DNA from: Phycisphaerae bacterium
Lineage (GTDB): Bacteria; Planctomycetota; Phycisphaerae; Phycisphaerales; UBA1924
Direction of reading: 5' to 3'
Assembly: GCA_030432255.1 (NCBI GenBank)
Contig: JAUIHS010000005.1
Location: forward strand, 124,001 to 188,000
DNA length: 64,000 bases
Positions 9,365 to 17,694 of the stretch are shown here, one piece after another; position 1 is the stretch's first letter, and each line of letters starts with the position of its first letter. Position numbers and translations under genes: made by a program. Below the pieces are notes generated by a model that saw only the letters and a program-made list of their open reading frames with translations, did no database searches and was not told the DNA's origin.

Positions 9365-9964
9365 TCAGGCCTGCTCAAGCGTGCCATCCACGGCCGCCCG
9401 CACCTTCTCGATGACTTCCGCCATCTCGGAGTGGGCCGTACTCATCGAAACCCGGTACTGACGCAGCAGCACCGGAATCGACAGCAACATCAGCGGGATG
9501 TACCAGGCGTACGTCACCCATGACGCAGACGGATACCACCCGAAATACGTCTCCAGCATCGAATGGGTCAGCCACGCACCGGGCCAGGTCGCAAGGATGA
9601 AGACCACCGCAATGACCACCGGCATCTTCTTCCGCAGCCGAGACGTGAAGACGATTCGCGTCCGGTCTCCCTCACGCTGCACCACGCCCGTCAGTTCGCG
9701 ATCGTAGTGCAGGCCGAAGACATCAGCAGCAAACCGCCCTGCCCCCGAACCATCCGGCCGGACTTCCTGAAGCCGGCGAAATCCCGGCAGGCGCCCTCGC
9801 CGCGAGAGCGTGGACAACCCTTCAAGAACCTCAGCGGGCTGCTTCGTGGTGACGACCGACGGCGGCGCATCGAGAGCCCACGTCGGCCCAGCGCGTTCCG
9901 CTTCGTTATCGGACTCCCGCTCGCCGGTTGGCGGTGGCGTCACCCCAGTTCCTGATGCATTCAT
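9365..9964 (-). CDS. Hypothetical protein with two C-terminal membrane segments
   Basis: The 199-residue product has a polar N-terminal half without recognisable domain, then two hydrophobic segments (VVIAVVFILATWPGAWL and TYAWYIPLMLLSIPVLL) separated by a short aromatic loop, and a cytosolic tail of about 35 residues. The ATG at 9964 is preferred because GGAG sits six bases before it; the frame remains open upstream, but that part has no protein-like character. The hydrophobic pair with a positive REGDRTRIVFTSRLRKK stretch before it suggests an inner-membrane protein. Function is not recognised. It is divergent from the gene at 10088. Confidence 0.65.
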   Translation of the reverse strand: MNASGTGVTPPPTGERESDNEAERAGPTWALDAPPSVVTTKQPAEVLEGLSTLSRRGRLPGFRRLQEVRPDGSGAGRFAADVFGLHYDRELTGVVQREGDRTRIVFTSRLRKKMPVVIAVVFILATWPGAWLTHSMLETYFGWYPSASWVTYAWYIPLMLLSIPVLLRQYRVSMSTAHSEMAEVIEKVRAAVDGTLEQA

Positions 9965-10087
9965 GCAACACTCCGACTCTCGGATGTTGACGCGGATCCA
10001 CGCGGCCCGGCGTACCATATCGCACATCGGCTGTTTCGAGGGCCCTTTCATCTCTGGCATGCCTCGTGCAGCAGTGTTTTTCAGACG

Positions 10088-10612
10088 ATGACCCGTAAGA
10101 CCTCGACATCTGGGACAGGCTCTGGACCGACTGGAGGAGATCGGTCCGGACGCCTGCACCTTGAGAATGCCCGACGAATCGCCGGGACCTCGCCGCTGTC
10201 ACGGCGCATGACCCGCGAAGACGTCCGACGAGCCAACCGGGCCGCCGCCGCCATGACCAACGAGGACGCCCGCCTCATCATGGCCGCTCGGGTCTCCGAA
10301 TCGCTCCAGGGTGGCCGTGCCGCGATCCTGCGCCCCGAACGACGCATGAGCCTGATGCGCCTCGCAACCCGACTCGGCATCCGAGCCTTCGACGCCAACC
10401 TCATCATCGCCATCGTGCAGGACAGCGCGCGTCGCGGCGAGACGATGGAAGACATCGAGGCGGAATCGCGTCTCACCCCCATCCCCCACCCGGCGCTCGC
10501 CGCAAGCCGGCGCCGCTCGCGCCGCTTCTGGAGTCGCGTCCGCACGATCGTCGCCGCCGCGTGCATCGCCGGCGTCGCGATCGTCTGGTTGACGAACTGG
10601 CTGGTGGGGTAG
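10088..10612 (+). CDS. Hypothetical protein with a single C-terminal membrane anchor
   Basis: The 174-residue product is rich in Arg, Ala and Glu and predicted helical (MTREDVRRANRAAAAMTNEDARLIMAARVSESLQ...), ending in one hydrophobic segment, IVAAACIAGVAIVWLTNWLVG. This is the layout of a tail-anchored membrane protein. No domain is recognised and no clear ribosome binding site precedes ATG 10088; a later ATG at 10208 is an alternative start. The codon pattern (third-position G/C) and the clean C-terminal anchor argue that it is real. A heptamer repeat begins just after its stop. Confidence 0.55.
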   Translation: MTRKTSTSGTGSGPTGGDRSGRLHLENARRIAGTSPLSRRMTREDVRRANRAAAAMTNEDARLIMAARVSESLQGGRAAILRPERRMSLMRLATRLGIRAFDANLIIAIVQDSARRGETMEDIEAESRLTPIPHPALAASRRRSRRFWSRVRTIVAAACIAGVAIVWLTNWLVG

Positions 10613-10620
10613 GGATTGGG

Positions 10621-10664
10621 CTTCTGGCTCCTGGCCAAGCTCCAAGCTCCAACCTCCAAGCTCC
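10621..10664 (-). repeat. Degenerate 7-bp tandem array, GAAGCNN-type family
   Basis: Read on the plus strand the array is CTTCTGG, CTCCTGG, a CC break, then AAGCTCC, AAGCTCC, AACCTCC, AAGCTCC. On the minus strand the units are GGAGCTT- and CCAGAAG-like, the same vocabulary as the larger array at 16795-16885. It fills most of the 70-bp gap between two genes, starting 9 bases after a stop codon. Confidence 0.75.
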
Positions 10665-10682
10665 CGAAGCTACACTAACTCC

Positions 10683-11156
10683 ATGCCACTCATCGACACC
10701 GGAAAGAAAGCGCCGCTCTTCACCCTCAAGGACCAGGCCGGCGCGAAGCATGCGCTCAAGGACTACCTCGGCCAATGGGTCGTCCTCTTCTTCTATCCCA
10801 AGGATGACACCTCAGGATGCACAAAGGAAGCATGCGGCTTCCGAGATGCGCTTCCCGACTTCCAGGGACTCGACGCTGTCGTCCTCGGCTGCTCGCCCCA
10901 GGAGGTCAGGTCCAAGGAGAAGTTCGCGGCCAAGTACGACCTCAACTTCCCCATCCTCGCCGATGACGACGCGAAGATCTGTGACAAGTACGGCGTGTGG
11001 CAGGAAAAGTCGATGTACGGGCGCAAGTACATGGGCGTAGTCCGCACCACTTACCTCATCGACCCCGGAGGCAAAGTCGCCGAACGCTGGGACAAGGTCA
11101 AAGTCCCCGGCCACGTCGAAGCCGTGCGCGATCGAATCAGCACCGAACAGGGCTGA
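10683..11156 (+). CDS. bcp: Bcp-type peroxiredoxin (thioredoxin-dependent thiol peroxidase)
   Basis: The 157-residue protein has the PrxQ/Bcp signature FFYPKDDTSGCTKEACGFRD, with peroxidatic Cys46 and resolving Cys51 five residues later. VVLGCSPQEVRSKEKFAAKY and TTYLIDPGGKVAERWDKVKV complete the thioredoxin fold. It reduces hydrogen peroxide and organic hydroperoxides in the cytosol using thioredoxin. The length is normal. It stands alone between two heptamer repeat arrays, in the same direction as the anchor protein upstream and convergent with gpsA. Confidence 0.95.
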   Translation: MPLIDTGKKAPLFTLKDQAGAKHALKDYLGQWVVLFFYPKDDTSGCTKEACGFRDALPDFQGLDAVVLGCSPQEVRSKEKFAAKYDLNFPILADDDAKICDKYGVWQEKSMYGRKYMGVVRTTYLIDPGGKVAERWDKVKVPGHVEAVRDRISTEQG

Positions 11157-11191
11157 GTTCCGATTCGTGTCGGCTCGCCAAAGGCAACAAA

Positions 11192-11247
11192 CCCAACCCC
11201 CAACCCCCAACACCCAACACCTGACACCCAACCCCAAACCCCGAACT
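11192..11247 (+). repeat. Degenerate 7-bp tandem array, CCCAACC-type family
   Basis: Eight consecutive heptamers in perfect register: CCCAACC, CCCAACC, CCCAACA, CCCAACA, CCTGACA, CCCAACC, CCAAACC, CCGAACT. The array fills the gap between the convergent bcp and gpsA genes and its last base coincides with the last base of the gpsA stop codon. Confidence 0.85.
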
Positions 11248-12263
11248 CACCCAATCCGCTCCGCTTTCGGATCCCGGCTCATCAACTGCGCAATCGCTTC
11301 AGCCGGCGACAGACCCTCATACAACACGCCGTGCACCGCCAAGACGATGGGCATGTCGATGCCGCGATCGGAGGCCAGGCGCGCCACGGCACGCGTTGTT
11401 GCAACCCCCTCCACGACTGACTTCGTGCGCTCGAGATACCCCTCCAGCGTCTCACCACGCCCCAGCGCTTCGCCGCAGGAACGATTGCGCCCCTCCGGAC
11501 TGAAGCACGTCGTCGCGAGGTCACCCACACCGGCAAGCCCGAAGAACGTCTCCGCCCGCGCCCCCATCGCCACGCCGAAGCGCACCACCTCCGCAAGGCC
11601 ACGCGCCAGCAGCGCCGACTTCGCGTTGCAACCTGCCCCCATCCCGTCCACGATCCCCGCCGCCAGCGCGATCACGTTCTTCAAAGCGCCCGACAACTCC
11701 ACACCAACCGGGTCGTCGTGTGTGTAGATCCGCAGCCACGGCGTCGTGAAGATCGACTGCATCAACTCAGACAACTCCGCATCCGCGCTCGCCGCCAGCA
11801 GCGTCGCCGGCAACTCACGCGCCAGTTCCGCGGCGATCGTCGGCCCGCTCAGCACACCCAGCGAGCCCACCTCCGGGAGGACATCCGCGATGATCTCGGT
11901 CGGCCTCAGCAGCGTGTCGATCTCAACCCCCTTCGCGACACTTGCGCACGGCACGCCTGCCCCGATATGGGGAGCAAGGCGCTTCAGCACCGCGCGGATG
12001 AACTGGGTCGGCGTCGACACGATCAGCAGTTCCGCGCCCCGCAGAGCCTCGGCATCGTCACCCGTGCAGACAACCTCCGCCGCCAGTTCAAACCCTGGCA
12101 GCCGTTCCGGCCGCCTGGTCTGTGCGAGCGATCGGGCCGATTCAGAGTCGTGACTCCACAGCACCACGCGGGGTACGCCGGCAACCCGCACCAGCACATC
12201 GGCCAGCACCAGTCCCATCTGGCCATCACCCAGCAGCGCAATCGAACTCGGACGTCGGGACAC
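11247..12263 (-). CDS. gpsA: NAD(P)-dependent glycerol-3-phosphate dehydrogenase
   Basis: This 338-residue cytosolic enzyme makes sn-glycerol 3-phosphate from dihydroxyacetone phosphate for phospholipid synthesis. The N-terminal nucleotide-binding motif is GDGQMG (fits GxGxxG). Further family blocks are VASVAKGVE, LSGPTIAAELAREL, VGVELSGALKNVIALAAGI with the catalytic lysine, NAKSALLARGLAE and GLAGVGDLATTCFS. The length fits the family. It is transcribed alone, divergent from the metal ATPase, and its stop codon touches a heptamer array. Confidence 0.95.
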   Translation of the reverse strand: MSRRPSSIALLGDGQMGLVLADVLVRVAGVPRVVLWSHDSESARSLAQTRRPERLPGFELAAEVVCTGDDAEALRGAELLIVSTPTQFIRAVLKRLAPHIGAGVPCASVAKGVEIDTLLRPTEIIADVLPEVGSLGVLSGPTIAAELARELPATLLAASADAELSELMQSIFTTPWLRIYTHDDPVGVELSGALKNVIALAAGIVDGMGAGCNAKSALLARGLAEVVRFGVAMGARAETFFGLAGVGDLATTCFSPEGRNRSCGEALGRGETLEGYLERTKSVVEGVATTRAVARLASDRGIDMPIVLAVHGVLYEGLSPAEAIAQLMSRDPKAERIG

Positions 12264-12489
12264 GTGGACTCACCTCACTCGGCACGCGTAGAATGGCGGT
12301 GGCGATGATCCGATCGAAAACCGAATCTGACAAAGGAACCGCTCGCCCCTTTCTGCCGTAAGGCATGGGGAGACTCGTGGTTGTGCAGGAAGGCGTACTA
12401 TATCGGGTTCTTCGCGGCGAACGACCGTCCCGCGACGACGCCGGGGCCCAGCACGGAATCAGTACACCGGGGATGTGACGGAGACGTTG

Positions 12490-14541
12490 ATGTCGCAGGA
12501 CAACGACACGAAGAAGACAGGCAAGCACGATCACGATCACGGCGGGCAGCACGCCGGCAGCATGGAATGTTGCGCCCACCATGAGGTCAGCGGCGAACGC
12601 TGGATCATGCTCAGCATCATCGGCGGCCTGCTGGTCTTCATCTCAACCCTCTCCCGATGGTTCGACATCGGCTCGCAGGAGATCAGCCAGATCCCCGCGA
12701 TCTTCGGTGCCATCTTCCTCGGCGCTCGACTCGTCTACGCCGCCTACAAGGAAGTCGTCTCCGGGCGCGCCGGCAGTTCGACGCTCGCCGCCATCGCCAT
12801 CATCGCCGCCATCGCCATCCAGAAGTACGAAGCCGCCGGCTACCTCGCCTTCATCCTGCTCGTCTTTGACCAGGCTCTCCGCCGTACCGCGTGGGGCGCC
12901 CGCCGCGCCATCGAGGACCTTGTCGGTCTGACTCCTGACATCGCGCGCATCATTGAGAGCGGAGTCGAGCGCGAGGTCGGTCTCGAAGAAGTGAAGGTCG
13001 GCATGACGGTGCGCGTCCGCCCCGGCGAGAATCTGCCCGTCGACGGCGTCATCTCCGACGGTCGATCCATGATCAACCAGGCCAGCCTGACCGGCGAGGC
13101 CGCTCCCGTCGAGGTCGAAACCGGCTCACAGGTCTACGCCGGTACCACCAACATCACGGGCAACATCGACCTCCAGGTCACCGGCGTCGGTGAGGACACC
13201 ACCATCGGCAAGGTCGCTGAACTCATCAATGAAGCCGAGTCCACGCGCACGCCGCGGCAGGCCCTGATCGAACAGGTGGCCCGCTACTTCGTACCCGTCG
13301 CGATCGGCATCTCGTTCCTCGTCTGGTACCTCTCAAGAGACGTCGAGAGCGCCATCAGCGTGCTTGTCGTGACGTGTCCCTCCGCACTCCTCATCTCAAG
13401 CCCGACGGCGATGATGGCTTCCTTTGCAGCCGCCGCCCGCCTCGGCATCCTGATCAAGCAGACGCAGTACCTTGAGGCCGCCGCCAACGTCGACACCATC
13501 GTCTTCGACAAGACCGGCACGCTCACAACCGGACGCTTTGCTGTCTCACGTCTCTCGCCCGCCGATGGCATCGAAGGTGCGATACTGCTGCAGGCCGCCG
13601 CGGACGCCGAGCAGCATTCCAACCACCCACTGGCCAAGTCCATCATGCAGACCGCCGAGTCGGCGCGCATCAAGCCGGTCGAGACGGAGAACTACGAGGA
13701 GATCCACGGTCACGGCGTGCGCTCGCAGAGCCCCCATGGTGAACTTCTTGCCGGGCGCTCTTCCTGGCTCCGCAAGATCAACCCCGATATCGCCGGACAG
13801 GTCGCCACGGTCGAGAGTCGCATCGAGGGGATGTCCGGCGTGCACGTGATGCGCAACGGCGAGTACCTCGGCGCCGTCGGACTCGAAGACAAACTCCGCT
13901 ACAACGCCCGCGCCGTCGTCGACCGCGTACGCGAACTCGGTGCCCGGCGACTCCTCGTCTTCACCGGTGACCGCCTCGCCGTCGCCAAGCGCGTCGGATC
14001 GGCAGTCGGTGTCGATGCGGTCGAAGCCGAGTGCCTCCCGGAAGAAAAGCACAGCCTCGTGACCGAACTCTCCGACCAGGGACGCCATGTCCTCATGGTC
14101 GGCGACGGCATCAACGATGGACCATCACTCGCCGCCGCCGACGTCGGCGTGGCCATGGGCCTCTCCGGCTCCGACATCGCGACCAACTCCGCGGGTATCG
14201 CGCTGATGAATGATGACCTCAGCCGCATCCCATTCCTCATCATGCTCGCACGCCGTACCCGCATGATCATCGCGCAGAACATCGCGATCTCCATCATCAT
14301 CGCGCTCATCGGACTCATCGTCGCCGCCACCGGGGCCATCAACATCGGTATCGCGGCCTTCTACCACTTCTTCGGTGACGTCTGCGTCCTCGGCAACAGC
14401 TTCCGACTCATCCGCTTCGGTGAGGATTTCGCCGCCCAGGAGAAGTACGCCGCCTCCAGCGCCGCACGGGACGCTCAGCGACAGGGCACCGGGCGCGCCG
14501 GATCCGCCCGCATCGCCCGCCCCGGGACCTCCGCCGCCTGA
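12490..14541 (+). CDS. P1B-type heavy-metal translocating ATPase with CPS transport motif
   Basis: The 683-residue membrane pump has a short His- and Cys-rich N-terminus (HDHDHGG, MECCAHH) but no HMA domain. Catalytic motifs are TGEA (Thr201-Ala204), the transport-site motif Cys296-Pro-Ser, the phosphorylation site DKTGT (Asp340), the His379-Pro380 pair of P1B ATPases, and GDGINDGP (from Gly538). Eight membrane segments are visible; the last carries FFGDVCVLGN, where Zn/Cd exporters have a conserved Asp. CPS replaces the usual CPC, SPC or TPC, so the metal is uncertain; zinc or cadmium export is the best guess. ATG 12490 is chosen over 12475 because the His-rich tail starts there. No metal-responsive regulator is adjacent. 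Confidence 0.88.
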   Translation: MSQDNDTKKTGKHDHDHGGQHAGSMECCAHHEVSGERWIMLSIIGGLLVFISTLSRWFDIGSQEISQIPAIFGAIFLGARLVYAAYKEVVSGRAGSSTLAAIAIIAAIAIQKYEAAGYLAFILLVFDQALRRTAWGARRAIEDLVGLTPDIARIIESGVEREVGLEEVKVGMTVRVRPGENLPVDGVISDGRSMINQASLTGEAAPVEVETGSQVYAGTTNITGNIDLQVTGVGEDTTIGKVAELINEAESTRTPRQALIEQVARYFVPVAIGISFLVWYLSRDVESAISVLVVTCPSALLISSPTAMMASFAAAARLGILIKQTQYLEAAANVDTIVFDKTGTLTTGRFAVSRLSPADGIEGAILLQAAADAEQHSNHPLAKSIMQTAESARIKPVETENYEEIHGHGVRSQSPHGELLAGRSSWLRKINPDIAGQVATVESRIEGMSGVHVMRNGEYLGAVGLEDKLRYNARAVVDRVRELGARRLLVFTGDRLAVAKRVGSAVGVDAVEAECLPEEKHSLVTELSDQGRHVLMVGDGINDGPSLAAADVGVAMGLSGSDIATNSAGIALMNDDLSRIPFLIMLARRTRMIIAQNIAISIIIALIGLIVAATGAINIGIAAFYHFFGDVCVLGNSFRLIRFGEDFAAQEKYAASSAARDAQRQGTGRAGSARIARPGTSAA

Positions 14542-14644
14542 GACCGGAATCGTCGCCGCCTCGCAGACGCGATCGGGTATGCTGATTGTCCCGCGATAAC
14601 CATCCATGGATCCATCGGCAGCCGCGGGACGGAGAGCCTGCCCC

Positions 14645-15058
14645 GTGAACGACGACCGCTACCTCGATGAGCCCAACGAACGGGCCATGGATCACTTCCG
14701 GCGCATGACCGAGAGCGTCGGCGTCAAGCGTTTCGCGGCGTCGCTCGACCTCTCCACCCGCCAGGTCAATCGAATCCTCGCCGGTGCGCAGCCCAACCCG
14801 GTCGCACGCCTGCTCCAGTGCCTCAATTCCTGTGATCCGACGGTGGGTGACGCCACCCTTGACTTCCTCTGCCAGGAGATGGGCGGCTACTTCGTGCGCG
14901 AGGACGGCACCATGGATTCGGCTTCATCGAATGCCGTCAAGGAATGTGCCGAAGCCATCGCCGCCATTTCGGACGGCGAGATCACCGAGATCGACCAGCA
15001 GGAGATCCGGGAAGCCATCAGCGCCCTGATCGCGCTCTCCAATCACACCCGCTCATGA
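14645..15058 (+). CDS. Small phage-CII-like helix-turn-helix protein
   Basis: The product is 137 residues from GTG 14645, chosen because GGAGAG lies eight bases upstream; an ATG at 14606 in the same frame lacks such a site. The order of segments (MDHFRRMTESVGVKRFAASLDLSTRQVNRILAGAQPNPVARLLQCL..., then a small domain with GGYFVRED, then acidic helices EIDQQEIREAISALIAL) resembles the P2-like CII regulatory family. The stretch FAASLDLSTRQVNRILAG reads as a helix-turn-helix. It probably binds DNA. There are no other phage genes nearby, so this is likely a domesticated chromosomal form. Similarity was judged by eye only. Confidence 0.6.
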   Translation: MNDDRYLDEPNERAMDHFRRMTESVGVKRFAASLDLSTRQVNRILAGAQPNPVARLLQCLNSCDPTVGDATLDFLCQEMGGYFVREDGTMDSASSNAVKECAEAIAAISDGEITEIDQQEIREAISALIALSNHTRS

Positions 15059-15185
15059 CTGCGGGATGTTCGCCGCCGCGAACGCGTGTTGACTGGCGTG
15101 AGGCATCGTCGGTCGCTTGTTCCTGATCGGTGGTCCCTTCCGCTAGAATGAGCCCATCGCCTCGCCACCTCTGAGGGAGAACGGA

Positions 15186-15806
15186 ATGACTTACGAGTAC
15201 GACGACACCTCCAACCCGCCTGAGTTCGGCGCACCCGTGGAGCAGGACTGGAACGAATACGAACCAGCGATCGCACCCGGCTGGCCGAAGGGCATCGGGA
15301 TCACCAGCATCGTGCTCGGCTCGCTCGGACTGACGTGTGGTGGGTTCAACATCGTCGGCTCAGTCTTCTCGGAGAAGTTCCTCGAGATGGCCGCCCAGGG
15401 ACAGGACTGGGAGTTCAGTCCGATGACACAGGTCGGACCACTCGACTATGCCAACCTCGGCCTCACCATTGTCGGGTCGCTCGTACTGCTTATTGCCGGC
15501 ATCATGACGACGATGCGATCGCTGAACGGTCGTTACCTGCACCTGTTCTACGCAGTCCTCAAGTTCGCATTGATGGCCTTCGGAATCTGGCTCTTCCTCG
15601 ACAAGCGAACCGCGCACCTGCAATGGGCCGAGACGCAGCCCGCCGACAATCCCTTTGCTGCCCCCGGCCAGGCGACGCAGGCCCTTGTCGGCGCCGCAAT
15701 CGGTCTCGCCATCGGCTCCATCTGGCCCCTCTTCTGCCTGATCTGGTTCGGATTCGTCAAGACATCGCGCGAAGACTTCACCGGCGGCGCTGACGCCCCA
15801 CTCTGA
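15186..15806 (+). CDS. Hypothetical four-helix membrane protein
   Basis: The 206-residue product has an acidic N-terminal tail of about 30 residues, then four hydrophobic segments: GIGITSIVLGSLGLTCGG, ANLGLTIVGSLVLLIAGIMT, LFYAVLKFALMAFGIWLFL and LVGAAIGLAIGSIWPLFCLIWFG (abridged). GGGAG lies six bases before the ATG. No known domain was recognised. It is followed in the same direction after 23 bases by another membrane protein, which suggests one transcription unit and a shared membrane role. Confidence 0.75.
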   Translation: MTYEYDDTSNPPEFGAPVEQDWNEYEPAIAPGWPKGIGITSIVLGSLGLTCGGFNIVGSVFSEKFLEMAAQGQDWEFSPMTQVGPLDYANLGLTIVGSLVLLIAGIMTTMRSLNGRYLHLFYAVLKFALMAFGIWLFLDKRTAHLQWAETQPADNPFAAPGQATQALVGAAIGLAIGSIWPLFCLIWFGFVKTSREDFTGGADAPL

Positions 15807-15829
15807 CAGTCAATCGACTCTGAAGGCCA

Positions 15830-16675
15830 ATGGAGCAGCCACCACCCCCGAAGGACGTTGGACCGCCGCGGCAGCCCGACCTGTTCTGCGCTGAATGCGG
15901 CTACGACCTCGCAGGACTCGACCTCAGCGGCGACTGCCCCGAGTGTGGTGCTCTCATCGCCCGGTCCCTTGAACGGACGCTCGGCAATGCCAGCGACGAC
16001 TACCTTGGCAAGCTCTCCTTCGGCCTGCTCATTGTCCTGGTCGTCACACTCGTCTCCATCGTCAACCAGATCGCCCAGATCGCCGTTTCCATCGCATCCG
16101 CATTCGCAGCCGGCGTTGGCGGCGTTCCTCTGAAGTACGCAGACCTCGCATTGAGCCTCCTCGGCATCACGACCATATTCCTGGCCGGTGTCGGACTCTA
16201 TGGCTGGTGGCTCTTCACGACTCGTGACCCGGGACTGACGGGACGCCACGATGGGACGACTGCCCGCCGGATCGTCCGCATCTCGATCATCATCACGACT
16301 GTGATCACAGTCGGATCCGCCTTGAACCAGGTCTTCGTGCCGATGAACGCGTATGCAGGTGCGACCACATTCAATGCAATCATCGTGGGCGCCATCGTGC
16401 TGAGTATCTTCTCGATCGGGGCCTGGGTCGCGCAGTATCTCGCAACGATGCTCTATATCCGATGGCTCGCCGACCGCGTCCCCGATGTTCCCATCGCGAA
16501 TCAGACCCGGCTCTACATCTGGCTCCTGCCGGTCCTCTATGTCGTCGGTTTCGCATGCGCGGGGATCGGTCCGATCATCTCGCTCATCATCTACGTGATC
16601 TTCCTCTTCCAGGTGCGCGCGATGATCGAACGCGTCCGGGCCGCCGGCCCGACGCCTCGACCGGAAACGGCATAA
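15830..16675 (+). CDS. Zinc-ribbon multi-pass membrane protein
   Basis: The 281-residue protein begins with a proline-rich tail and a four-cysteine zinc ribbon, FCAECGYDLAGL...GDCPECGAL (Cys residues near positions 21, 24, 36 and 39). This type is common as an N-terminal tag on planctomycete membrane proteins. Five hydrophobic segments follow (for example FGLLIVLVVTLVSIVNQIA, IVRISIIITTVITVGSAL and IGPIISLIIYVIFLFQVRAM). It is probably an inner-membrane protein with a cytosolic zinc ribbon. The function is unknown. It lies 23 bases after the preceding membrane protein, probably co-transcribed. Confidence 0.8.
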   Translation: MEQPPPPKDVGPPRQPDLFCAECGYDLAGLDLSGDCPECGALIARSLERTLGNASDDYLGKLSFGLLIVLVVTLVSIVNQIAQIAVSIASAFAAGVGGVPLKYADLALSLLGITTIFLAGVGLYGWWLFTTRDPGLTGRHDGTTARRIVRISIIITTVITVGSALNQVFVPMNAYAGATTFNAIIVGAIVLSIFSIGAWVAQYLATMLYIRWLADRVPDVPIANQTRLYIWLLPVLYVVGFACAGIGPIISLIIYVIFLFQVRAMIERVRAAGPTPRPETA

Positions 16676-16794
16676 GCCCGCCCCACGCGCACAAACACGT
16701 GAAGCGGAGTGAGAGGGAGGGTCGGTGACGGACCGTGACCAGCCACCGACAGACACCATGGCGCAAACCACCACCCGGAAGTGCCATCAAGGTG

Positions 16795-16885
16795 GAGGCT
16801 TGAAGCTTGAAGCCGAGAGCAAGAAGCAAGAAGCAAGAAGCCAGAAGCCAGAAGCTGGAGGCTTGAAGCTGAAAGCTGAAAGCCA
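16795..16885 (+). repeat. Long degenerate 7-bp tandem array, GAAGCNN family (13 units)
   Basis: Thirteen heptamers run without a register break: GAGGCTT, GAAGCTT, GAAGCCG, AGAGCAA, GAAGCAA (twice), GAAGCCA (twice), GAAGCTG, GAGGCTT, GAAGCTG, AAAGCTG, AAAGCCA. The AGC core is nearly invariant while positions 6-7 vary. It lies in the 291-bp gap between the convergent zinc-ribbon and MshEN genes; nothing else was recognised in that gap. Confidence 0.9.
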
Positions 16886-16967
16886 AAACGCAAAGCGGCA
16901 TGCAGGCTCAACAAAGCCCGCATGCCGCGACTCGGAGAGGAATGAAACGGTCAGGTCAGGTCCATCC

Positions 16968-17471
16968 TCACGCCATCAGTTTCCGGAAGGGATCGCCGTT
17001 CACATCATCCGGGCCCAGACCGCCCAACGGGTAACACCACGCCAGCGCCTCGCCAAGCAGACCCTCACTCGTCAGAACAACATCCGCGGGCGCCGTCAGA
17101 CACTGCGACACAAACCGCATCGCACGCGCCAGGTACGGCGGTGATGTCGCCACCGTGAGCACCTCACGCTCAAGACGAAGCGGAATCACCTTGAATTGCC
17201 ACGCCTGGCGACGAGTCACATACACCAGGGTCGACTCCTCAATGCCCTCCTCGAAAATGTCGACGCGACCGCTGACCGCCGCGAACTGCTCAGCCCACGC
17301 GGCCTCCACATCATGAGGTGGCACACCGAAGATGCGCTCCGCGAGAAGACCGAAGGGCCGGTGCTCCTCCTGCTGGACCTCGAGGATGTGCGCGACCTGT
17401 GACTCTGTCAGCAGGCCCCGGGATACGAGCACTTCTCCAAGCCGCGGCGGGCGGCACGAATCCTGATTCAT
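16968..17471 (-). CDS. Stand-alone MshEN (type II secretion ATPase N-terminal) domain protein
   Basis: The 167-residue product matches the N-terminal domain of GspE/MshE-type ATPases: RLGEVLVSRGLLTESQVAHILEVQQEEHRPFGLLAERIFG is the usual helical start, and the second half (YVTRRQAWQFKVIPLRLEREVLTVATSPPY) is the MshEN core. MshEN domains can bind cyclic di-GMP. The ATPase part is absent, so this is a free-standing domain. AGGAG lies eight bases before ATG 17471; the long upstream extension in frame is not protein-like. No secretion genes are nearby, so a role as a small c-di-GMP sensor or adaptor is inference. Confidence 0.75.
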   Translation of the reverse strand: MNQDSCRPPRLGEVLVSRGLLTESQVAHILEVQQEEHRPFGLLAERIFGVPPHDVEAAWAEQFAAVSGRVDIFEEGIEESTLVYVTRRQAWQFKVIPLRLEREVLTVATSPPYLARAMRFVSQCLTAPADVVLTSEGLLGEALAWCYPLGGLGPDDVNGDPFRKLMA

Positions 17472-17694
17472 GCGACTCACTCCTGATCGGCCATCGACAC
17501 GACGACCCCGCCCCCTCATCGACCACACTCCGGGGAATCCCCAGTTCGAGGAGTGCTCAATCGGCCTGGGTCGGCCAACCAGACGGCCCATTCCCCCCGA
17601 CCGCCAGACCCGCTGTCCCTGAACATGCCTGAACCCGAACGCGGCATTGCGGTAGGATTCTCCGGACCCACACACCCCGAGATTGAGACCGAGA

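Noticed and set aside
14645..15058. Prophage remnant signalled by the CII-like protein
   Set aside because: No other phage-type genes, att repeats or composition change occur around it.
16795..16885. CRISPR array
   Set aside because: The repeats are 7 bp, contiguous and degenerate, with no unique spacers and no cas genes.
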